64,000 bases of DNA from Sclerodactyla briareus (taxonomy: Eukaryota > Echinodermata > Holothuroidea > Dendrochirotida > Sclerodactylidae). How positions within the stretch are numbered: position 1 is the first letter of the stretch; every line of letters starts with the position of its first letter. The notes beneath the pieces were generated by a model. That model had not been told where the DNA came from, did not search any database, and saw nothing but the letters and a program-made list of their open reading frames with translations. The stretch is taken from positions 186,001-250,000 of the forward strand of contig JAODTK010003643.1 in the NCBI GenBank assembly GCA_026419785.1, read 5' to 3'. Shown one piece after another: positions 59,177 through 64,000 of the stretch. The translations under genes and the position numbers were made by a program.

Positions 59177-62043
59177 GATTCCTCATTACAACACTAATTA
59201 GCCTCACCCCACCATTGTCTCGGCCATCTTCTCTTTGAGTTATCACTTCTGTGATCACTGCACTGACGAAGGACTAATATAGTATTGTCCGAAAGCTCTG
59301 CATCCCAATTATAATTGGCTGTTTTGCTCACATTTTTTCTAGCTCAATCGCTATTTTGCATCTCATTCGATATCCAGCCTATCCTTCACGTAGCGTTGTT
59401 GTTTTACAGTTTTGCCTCTTGTCTATATATATATATATCCCATCATTTATAATGTGCCATCTATCTCGCAAACTAATCGAGGCGCAGGTACGAATAAAGA
59501 TAGGGGAACAAATAACATAGTTATTTACCTAACGTGGAACACTCCCAAGTGGCAAATCATTCCAGACATGAGGGGCTGCATTAGCAAGTGATCAGTTTCC
59601 ATAATTGACGAGTGCCTAGGTACCACAAGAAGAAACAGATTATGTGACCACATTCATGAATGCAATACCAAACATCTGCTGTCCAGGTAAGGGTGAGAGA
59701 GCTATTACAAATTTTGAACATTGTTGCCATATCATTTTGGCCTTTGGGAAGATAAAAATGACAAGTGATTGAGAAGAATGAACTGATGCTTGCATCTTCG
59801 TTTTGTGAATAGAAACCTCATGATGTCACACGTTCACCGTTGTTTAATGCCTCTGATGACACATTCCTTAATTATCTTTTTCAAATTTGTTCTTAATTAA
59901 GTGATGATCATCCTAAGACCTGTCTTTTTCCATCCACAGATATCACAACAGCCCTATCCAAGCTCCCTACGGCGGCCAAAGCCAACGAGATGGTCCAGCA
60001 TGCCCTGGAGCTCCGGACCGCAGTAGCTCTCTCAGATTATCACAAATTCTTTCTTTTATACAGGTCGGCCCCCAAAATGTCCCCATATCTAATGGACATG
60101 TTTGTGGAGCGGCAGCGCAAGAACGCAGTGAAGGCCATGGTCAAATCGTACGTATATCTTTCATTATCTCTTTACTCCCTTCATGCTTCGTTCATTCCCT
60201 GAATTCACACTGGGCTGGTGCTTGTAGAATCCCGAACTACTGCAGTGGGGACTGAAGTCTTCAACCATGTCAGAATCAGACACTATATAAACATATCTTC
60301 TAATCACCTCTTCCAGTGACTCCCCTGTCTTCTGTAGTGTGGGATTAGTAAAGTAGGTCAATGGTCACCCCGCTCTTAGCGAAAGGTCACTATATTGGAA
60401 TACTTGCTGACTGACACTCTGTAATAATGACTGACACAGAGTCTGATGTCATTCAATTATATGGCTGACTTAATTCTGTTTTTAGAATACCTGGGCCTTC
60501 CTGTGTTGAGTGTTGGGGGGGGGGGGGGGGTGAGAAGGGGTGGGTGAGTGAGGAGGGCAGGTCTGCGGTGGTAGCAGAGTTTCTCAGTTCTCATAGGAGG
60601 TGATTTTTGCAAAGAAAATCAATGGGTTGACCATACTAGCCTCCATCAATATGTTTAGCCCAACCGTACCCAGCACCATGGATGAACTTGCCTGTGGGGA
60701 TCTTCTATTTCATGGATAACGAAGAACACAAAACAAGAAAGGGTTCATTTGCTTTTGGGCAAAACCCTCCAGAATATCAGCAGTTAGTATTTTCCTTTGG
60801 AATTGTCTTTCGCTTGTTGCTTCCCATTGTCATGGACTCTGCGAGTGAGGTAAGGATTGTGTTATTTCGTCATATGTGATTCAGTCAGCTCTTTTCCAGC
60901 TAAATTCTAGGAATTTGCCTTAAATTATTTAAATGAATGTCCACTATTATATAATTATTTTTTTTATCCTCCTCGGACGTTGTAGATGTCAAGTGTGGGT
61001 GATCCTGTTTCTCGCTGACATGCAGCCCTCTTATTTCTTGTAGAACTTGAAAACTGAATTGTCTGGGTTATCCCATCCTCATTCATCGATCGAGCTTTTC
61101 AGTTCACATGTTCCGTCAAATTAAACCTGGATTTCACACGGATCCGAATTGTCGCTGTTAGCTGAATGTTCAACTCATGCTGGCAATGTTCATTGATGGC
61201 GAATGAAGCGAAGCTGAACTGAAAAAAAAACAGTCCCCAATCCAGTCCCGGGCATCAGCATTCAGGTGGCTTTATTAAAAATGAACAAAATGTTTTAATG
61301 GGATATTGTGCTATCCCACCTATACATCGTTCATAGAACAAAAGAGTCTGACTAATTAATTGGTTTTGTTTGTTCCTTGGTAATTGACCCGTCAGTTGAA
61401 GGGTAATAGTGGTAATGGTGGTGATAGATTGTTATTCATGGAAACATCAACTTATCGACCATGAATTTCCTAGAAGTCTATTTTGATACTGAACAGGTAA
61501 GCTCCTTGTTATGTAGTTCAATACAGAATGGATTCTATATATGCAGTATTTTTGGTTCACTATAGTTAGCTCTGATTTCATTAAAGTTTATTCCAGTTTT
61601 TTTTTTTTTTCGATATTAATGGTATTGAGCCTATGGAATCAATAATATTAGTAATAATATTAGTTAATTATTTTATGTAATAATATACTTCAGTATATAA
61701 TTACACACATACTTTTAAGGAATTACAGCAATATATATATATAAATATATACATATATATTTATATCTATGTTGCAGATATTCACTCTTGCATGCATGTA
61801 GCCCTAATTACATATGGATTACTGCAAACCGTTCAGTTTCGCTCTTCAGGTGTCTAACTCTCTCTGTTTTCCTACCACCTCAGATACAGGCCAAACCTGC
61901 CAGTAGCCTTCATTCAGAAAGAGCTTGCCTTTGAGAGTTCTGAAGAATGCCTCACATTCCTGACTGATCTCGGGGTGACCCTCACTGAGGACAAGTCCAA
62001 GCTCAACTGTGCTCAGAGCCAATCAGTGCTGCAGGCAACTTGA
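35458..62043 (+). CDS. LENG8: LENG8-like SAC3/GANP-domain protein (gene span, 16 exons recognised, 5' end missing)
   Basis: The exons read, in order, as the animal protein LENG8 (leukocyte receptor cluster member 8). The order is an N-terminal motif around [10 protein letters not shown], a Pro/Gln/Tyr/Gly-rich low-complexity region, an RFNLPK motif, the PHELKDYVQ helix followed by SEKDKDTVE, an Arg-Ser and Arg-Gly-rich nuclear region, then the C-terminal SAC3/GANP domain ([70 protein letters not shown]). The family is related to yeast Thp3 and GANP; these proteins act in the nucleus in transcription-coupled mRNA processing, export or retention, with PCID2/SEM1-type partners. The stop codon is TGA at 62041-62043. 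No start-codon exon was found upstream of 35458. Several exons need a one-base change of frame and some junction phases disagree, so no unbroken reading exists in this sequence. Identity is near certain; exon details are moderate. Confidence 0.93.
36302..36442 (+). CDS. LENG8: LENG8-like exon 2 (Tyr/Gly-rich)
   Basis: The acceptor is ttcatcttcag and the donor GTAAGTAG at 36443. Joined to exon 1 in phase, it begins ANYYGQY. The frame then shifts by one base and continues [19 protein letters not shown] and [14 protein letters not shown]. Both halves look like one continuous YGQ/GYG-rich segment, so the shift near 36320 is probably a sequence error. Confidence 0.72.
36760..37134 (-). repeat. tRNA-like SINE in LENG8 intron, minus strand
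   Basis: On the minus strand the head (37134 down to about 37063) begins ggcggga and has gtagagcggtatcag as A-box region and cccgggttcgaattgcc as B-box region. The ends pair (ggcgg with ccgcc), a near-complete tRNA outline. The body to the left is of unknown length and unlike SINE families 1 and 2. Confidence 0.55.
37590..37653 (+). CDS. LENG8: LENG8-like exon 3 (short, Met/Pro-rich)
   Basis: This 64-base exon lies between an acceptor ending acatag and a donor gtaata. It reads [19 protein letters not shown], which fits the MPGYN and PPxQ style of its neighbours and the QPPVPGMDESMSYQAPP part of human LENG8. Its phase does not match the end of exon 2, so either the boundary or a base is wrong. 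Confidence 0.55.
37854..38231 (+). CDS. LENG8: LENG8-like exon 4 (Pro-rich linker and basic tail)
   Basis: The acceptor is ctccaacag and the donor GGTGAGTG at 38232. It reads [19 protein letters not shown], a [14 protein letters not shown] stretch, then [16 protein letters not shown]. After a one-base frame change near 38090 it continues [19 protein letters not shown] and a basic [10 protein letters not shown] segment. Low complexity makes residue-level alignment weak; composition and position fit the linker before the RFNLPK motif. Confidence 0.7.
38819..39016 (+). CDS. LENG8: LENG8-like exon 5 (RFNLPK motif)
   Basis: After an acceptor at about 38818 (or 38826), one frame reads [17 protein letters not shown], corresponding to human LKFNIQKRPFAV. 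A second frame then reads [18 protein letters not shown] and [12 protein letters not shown] to the donor GTAAGC at 39017. The frame passes from one to the other around 38870-38910, next to short C runs. The acceptor choice is uncertain. Confidence 0.7.
39657..40822. mobile_element. TTCCGCG-ended element in LENG8 intron
   Basis: Both ends are crowded with aattccgcg motifs (39661-39745 and 40728-40815). The extreme ends (ggtagggtaaattccgcg against the inverted ggcacggagaatccgcg) are similar. The interior holds a 140-bp tandem duplication and no transposase. Confidence 0.5.
40443..40722 (+). repeat. 140-bp tandem duplication
   Basis: Units 40443-40581 and 40582-40722 share cacaattgaatactgaatat, aaggctttggtgagtgtatc, acaaagggaattg and gactgcaa, at roughly 88% identity by eye. 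Confidence 0.9.
41309..41335 (+). CDS. LENG8: LENG8-like exon 6 (27-base microexon)
   Basis: A T-rich acceptor tttgtttcag is followed after 27 bases by the donor GTGAGT. In the frame that continues into exon 7 it reads CQALPHEL with the split Lys codon, giving PHELKDYVQ, which matches human WPQDMKEYVE. The join to exon 5 is off by one base, perhaps because of the seven-C run just before the exon 5 donor. Confidence 0.72.
41350..41392 (+). repeat. (TC)n/(TA)n microsatellite
   Basis: A short tctctatctctctc run passes into atatatata just after the LENG8 microexon. Confidence 0.85.
42660..42900 (+). repeat. Old repeat ending in GACGAAC-type tail
   Basis: It holds ccaccaagtttaacctgata followed by gaacgtgacgaacag, gacgaacgacgaac and gtggagctgctctcccgcag. 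The layout is like the 11940-13120 repeat, but the tail differs. Confidence 0.4.
44810..44945 (-). repeat. Fragment of a G/C-run transposon end
   Basis: On the minus strand it begins gcagtggtgtcgcaagaggg followed by ggccagtgccc, a G/C-rich start typical of small DNA-transposon ends. The other end was not found. Confidence 0.35.
45531..45682 (+). CDS. LENG8: LENG8-like exon 7 (SEKDKD helix region)
   Basis: The acceptor is ctactacag and the donor GTGAGT at 45683. The exon is open throughout and reads [20 protein letters not shown], then FLHKLFTDQ and [14 protein letters not shown]. This matches human EYVERCFTACESEEDKD and YTIDWSREP. Its phase agrees with both the microexon before it and exon 8 after it. 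Confidence 0.88.
45845..50129. other. Intron 7 of LENG8, left part: no feature recognised
   Basis: Short A or T runs and a G run at 49511-49520 are the only simple features. Reading frames up to 135 codons (for example 47367-47771) match no known family. Confidence 0.4.
50130..51085 (+). repeat. Solo copy related to the right arm of foldback 2
   Basis: It shows repeated gacctccagtgacctc, ccaagttttcatgaaatcc and gcataaattat phrases. It ends with accaccacgttttcgtgtaa and aaatagagggcagca, the same order as the last unit and end of the foldback arm at 20540-20608. No inverted partner is seen. Confidence 0.6.
51513..51872 (+). CDS. LENG8: LENG8-like exon 8 (Pro/Thr linker and SR-rich region)
   Basis: The exon begins in phase with exon 7 at [14 protein letters not shown] and continues through Pro/Thr/Ala-rich sequence to [15 protein letters not shown]. 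Two one-base frame changes (near 51750 and 51830) are needed to keep [19 protein letters not shown] and then [14 protein letters not shown]. The donor is GTAAGT at 51873. Human LENG8 has a comparable acidic/Ser stretch and SRSSSRSPTRHFRRS. Such SR regions are typical of nuclear-speckle RNA-processing proteins. Confidence 0.82.
52516..52552 (+). repeat. T homopolymer, about 36 bases, before a LENG8 exon
   Basis: The run sits directly upstream of the ttctag acceptor of exon 9. It serves as an extreme pyrimidine tract and is hard to sequence accurately. Confidence 0.9.
52557..52830 (+). CDS. LENG8: LENG8-like exon 9 (Arg-Gly-rich, basic)
   Basis: The acceptor follows a run of more than 30 T and ends ttctag. 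The exon reads [17 protein letters not shown], then [19 protein letters not shown], then [16 protein letters not shown], in three different frames, ending at the donor GTGAGT at 52831. This parallels human [21 protein letters not shown] and its basic tail. The frame changes sit beside G and A runs. Confidence 0.8.
53515..53638 (+). CDS. LENG8: LENG8-like exon 10 (KxQxRAARFQ motif)
   Basis: The segment contains AKMQR and, one frame over, AARFQ, together matching human KKQKRAARFQ just before the SAC3/GANP domain. The donor is GTGAGT at 53639. The acceptor (gccgcag) has a poor pyrimidine tract and the frame is disturbed at the AARFQ motif, so the limits are tentative. Confidence 0.6.
54048..54139 (+). 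CDS. LENG8: LENG8-like exon 11 (start of SAC3/GANP domain)
   Basis: The acceptor is tcctgcttcag and the donor GTGAGT at 54140. The exon is open and reads [17 protein letters not shown], then [14 protein letters not shown]. This matches human [26 protein letters not shown]. It ends in phase 2. Confidence 0.9.
54800..55235 (+). mobile_element. LINE reverse-transcriptase fragment (C-terminal end)
   Basis: Read in changing frames it gives [49 protein letters not shown] and [13 protein letters not shown]. These are the well-known end-of-RT motifs of CR1/Jockey-type LINEs (SRLDYCNS, ITPVLxxLHWLPI, KALHGLAPxYI.DLL, GxRAFSV). It is 5' truncated, frameshifted and dead. It lies in the intron between exons 11 and 12. 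Confidence 0.85.
55304..56093 (+). repeat. ~400-bp tandem duplication behind the LINE fragment
   Basis: Units 55304-55709 and 55710-56093 share aagagcattgaaaatgac, tttttgcaaagattttgtat, gcggaaatgtgccatcat, ctaaagagcaca, ttttgcactattacaaatgt and ggaccacctggcgatgtgca in order. It may be LINE 3' sequence. Confidence 0.9.
56542..56674 (+). CDS. LENG8: LENG8-like exon 12 (SAC3/GANP domain)
   Basis: The exon reads [20 protein letters not shown], then [14 protein letters not shown], matching human APDPSTVRPVAVLKKSL and the CHWKEKQDYAFAC segment. Near the end the frame shifts to QLKSIR and again just before the donor GTGAGT at 56675. Both losses look like a single missing C, since the restored protein would equal the human QMKSIRQDLTVQ segment closely. 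The first base also leaves the exon one short of the phase set by exon 11. Confidence 0.88.
57623..57691 (+). CDS. LENG8: LENG8-like exon 13 ([12 protein letters not shown])
   Basis: This 69-base exon (23 codons) is open in phase 0. It reads [14 protein letters not shown], then THARIALEK. Human LENG8 has [23 protein letters not shown]. The acceptor is ataacctacag and the donor is gtttgt at 57692. The match is very strong and unbroken. Confidence 0.95.
57851..58077 (-). repeat. tRNA-derived SINE, family 1 (copy 2)
   Basis: On the minus strand it starts with ttggctcattcagtagagcg, keeps agtcgggtcataccaaa, gcgcagcacaaggg, gattaccccccc and gccttattccatgtacctgg, in the order seen at 853-1110. The B-box part of the head is shortened. 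Confidence 0.8.
58828..58962 (+). CDS. LENG8: LENG8-like exon 14 ([15 protein letters not shown])
   Basis: The acceptor is tttttctag and the donor GTAAGC at 58963. The exon reads [19 protein letters not shown], then [13 protein letters not shown], nearly the human [19 protein letters not shown] and NLPGNVGEFTAYR. The first bases are one or two out of phase with exon 13. After TAYR a local disturbance changes the expected ILYYIFTKN-like run to QNTVLILTN. Confidence 0.93.
   Translation, partial: WETRGNSTSARHSSSPCMQSTYLAISMSSQPTGRILYLSSQIAQ
59137..59173 (+). repeat. (TA)n microsatellite
   Basis: About 15 TA repeats in a LENG8 intron. Confidence 0.95.
59174..59430 (+). repeat. Old repeat with CACTGACGAAGG...GTCCGAAAGCTC signature
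   Basis: The phrase cactgacgaaggactaatat followed by gtccgaaagctctg resembles a signature found in many retroelement tails in animals. The family cannot be set from this short piece. TA runs flank it on both sides. Confidence 0.35.
59940..60147 (+). CDS. LENG8: LENG8-like exon 15 (SAC3/GANP core)
   Basis: The acceptor is ttttccatccacag and the donor GTACGT at 60148. The exon is open for 208 bases and joins exon 14 in phase as [18 protein letters not shown], then [34 protein letters not shown] and [13 protein letters not shown]. This matches human [33 protein letters not shown] and KFADRERKVALKAMIKTF. Confidence 0.95.
60515..60530 (+). repeat. G homopolymer (16 bases)
   Basis: A pure G run in a LENG8 intron, followed by G-rich sequence. 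Confidence 0.95.
61715..61770 (+). repeat. (TA)n-rich microsatellite
   Basis: Interrupted atatatata runs about 120 bases before the last LENG8 exon. Confidence 0.85.
61884..62043 (+). CDS. LENG8: LENG8-like exon 16, terminal, with stop
   Basis: The acceptor is tttcctaccacctcag. In phase with exon 15 it reads [19 protein letters not shown], then [17 protein letters not shown] and [12 protein letters not shown] before TGA at 62041-62043. Human LENG8 ends with FRPALPVSYLQAELAFEGE and FLEPLGL, slightly longer. This supports a genuine C terminus. Confidence 0.95.
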
Positions 62044-64000
62044 ACCTCAAATTTCCATGTAGTCTCTTTACCTAAATTGTCGTGCTAACCCCCTAACATC
62101 TTGCACTTTTTTTGGTGGGAATCACTCAAATGTTTGAAGAGCTTCATCTCGGAGTACGTAACTGTGAAGAGTCAGGGAGGACGTGGGAGACAGGAGCTCT
62201 TCTTTCTTCCTCCTCCCCCTGAAATGGGGAAGAGTAAACCTGTATAGTGTTTAAAGATGATACGGGTGAGATCGCGAGATGTGCTAGGAAGCATGCGTAT
62301 CACTGGAGTGCTCTTCGAATATCTTAGCGAAGCCAGTTTCTCAAGTCTGAAGACTGTCTGTGATGAAGAGGTTATTGCTTTGGCATTGAAGATCATCTTT
62401 TGCAGGATCCGAGCATACAGATTTTAGTTTATGTGGATGTGAATTCTGTGGATAGTTTGTTGCTCTTTGGACAAAATATTCTCATCAGTGCTCAATAGAG
62501 GACCCGGGATCTGCTATCAACCATCTTCGTCACCGTGCATCTTTGGATCTTCTCTTGTTGGTGTTACTTGAAACTGTGGACAAGATTTCAAAAATCAGCA
62601 CCTTCATTTGTTAGTTGTGAATACTTGAGTGGTGGAAACCAGTTGGACATGATGAACAGATGAGACCTATTTGTGGAAAATCACACGTTAGCCAAATATT
62701 TTCTATCATTGAAGTTGTTGATGGGTCGGAGATTCATTCTTTGATACCAGTACCCCTCTGTTTGATGGAAGCATTGAATCAGATCTGAGATTGTGTTGAA
62801 CATATTGTTTACCATTTGAGAACGGAAAATTGAGCTGACATGACAACAATGGTACGACTGCTGGTTTGAAGCTGACATGAGAATATGTACTCGGATCCTC
62901 TGATTGACGCATCAGATGTCACAGCCTCACAGAAATTTTTGGACAGTGTTAGTGCATGTGTGTGTGGAATAACATAGACACAAAAGGCCCAACCTATTTT
63001 TAGAAATGAGAAATGCTTCCCTGGAGAAATCTAGTTGTCTTGTTTAGTAGAAGAGGGCCTTAGTCATGGAAAGTTCACAGAAAAAATAACAATAATGAAA
63101 TAGATCACTTACTGGTGGAGTCTCAAGATGTATCTTTCTACCTTCAGTGTCAGCCTATGTCACTAGTGTAATCGAACATCTATATCAGCCATGCTTTCCT
63201 TCGAGTCCTTTGGTCAGTCATGTGATGCAAATCGATGCCTTTGGAAGTTGATACTTTGGATATTCATTGGATTGGACATCGATGGAGGATGGATTGTTCC
63301 GACACAAATTCCAACTGAAATAGATGAGAAAAGATAGATGATTCTTCGCAAAAATGTTGATCTGAAGAACAATGGAGCAACATAGCTCGTTGTTATGCCG
63401 GCGCTAAACTGTAGACACATCTTCAGAAGCCTAGGTAGCTGTATGAGGACGAAGGGAGCAGCCTACCTAATCCACTTCATCAGACGTTCCTGTTCTCAAC
63501 CCAGCTCAGCTCACAACACAGAGGTGCAATCTGTATTTCTCCCACATTTCCCTTTTTTTTTTCGCAAGATGTTAGGAAGGTAAGCAAGATCCAAAACCAA
63601 TACAAAGTGTAGTTGAATATGGCCTAATTTGCTATGAAAAGGAATCACATGAAGCAAATGATGAGGTCAATCAAGTCGAAGATTTGCCATATTGTGGTGA
63701 TGGGATGGGTGTAGAGGAGATTGAATACCACCGTGAGGGTTGTGTGTTTGTAAGCATGTACCCGGGGGTGCTGATGGGATATATATCCTCTTCCCTGATC
63801 TAAAGAACTGAATGGCTCACATAATGCCGCTCAGAAGGTGAGGATGACGTAATCACCACCGCCGCCTCGGGGGGTCATCTTTCCTTGTACCATGCCATGT
63901 GATAGAAGTCATTCCATCCCCAGAATGGCAGGTGGAATCCTTGATATTCTCATCCTAAACAGATGTGCGAGTGCTTGTCATCTATCCGCCTCCACCTTGT
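62044..64000 (+). other. LENG8 3' UTR and downstream sequence
   Basis: Sequence after the stop codon. No standard AATAAA signal was noticed in the first kilobase, so the 3' end is unknown. A possible donor (gttaggaaggtaagc) near 63578 is not supported by a recognisable upstream exon. Confidence 0.4.

Noticed and set aside
35458-62043. LENG8-like locus as an old pseudogene
   Set aside because: Splice junctions, intron structure and residue-level conservation are too well kept for old decay. Consensus error fits better, though recent loss is not excluded.

Overview
The window looks like animal nuclear DNA. It has one widely spaced, intron-split gene with GT/AG junctions, tRNA-derived SINEs, a LINE fragment, microsatellites and dense inverted-repeat transposons. 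There are no operons, bacterial genes, CRISPR arrays or intact RNA genes. The mobile-element style (foldback elements with arms made of tandem repeats, and tRNA-headed SINEs) fits a marine invertebrate, plausibly a deuterostome such as an echinoderm, hemichordate or cephalochordate. The species cannot be fixed from the sequence alone.

Region 1-17.6 kb has no recognisable gene. It holds two different tRNA-derived SINEs (853-1110 and 3840-4110), three copies of a short G/C-run repeat (1-85, 8710-8812, 17545-17648), and a 1.55 kb element with doubled CGATA-rich inverted ends (10156-11709). It also has diverged 'gacctcc/gtgacc' repeats and a roughly 200-bp tandem array (15955-16740).

Region 18.4-31.9 kb is the most unusual part. 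A 2.1 kb foldback element (18463-20608) has arms built from roughly 115-bp tandem units. A small MITE follows (22484-22962). Next is an 8.85 kb foldback element (23020-31864) flanked by a direct repeat TCCAT. Its arms are inverted arrays of a palindrome-rich satellite of about 190 bp, about 12 units on the left and about 19 on the right, around a 1.3 kb core with no transposase.

Region 35.4-62.0 kb carries, on the + strand, a LENG8-like gene: an RNA-processing/export factor with a C-terminal SAC3/GANP (PCI-type) domain. Sixteen exons are recognised; the 5' start exon is not. Its introns hold a tRNA-like SINE (near 37.1 kb), a TTCCGCG-ended element (39657-40822), a solo arm related to the 18-20 kb foldback (50.1-51.1 kb), a LINE reverse-transcriptase fragment (54.8-55.2 kb) with a tandem duplication behind it, and a second copy of the first SINE (57.9-58.1 kb).

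The coding exons show about a dozen single-base frame changes although protein similarity and splice sites are well kept, and neighbouring satellite units also differ largely by indels. The simplest reading is residual indel error in the consensus sequence. Gene decay is the alternative. Interpret any frame-based claim in this window with that in mind.
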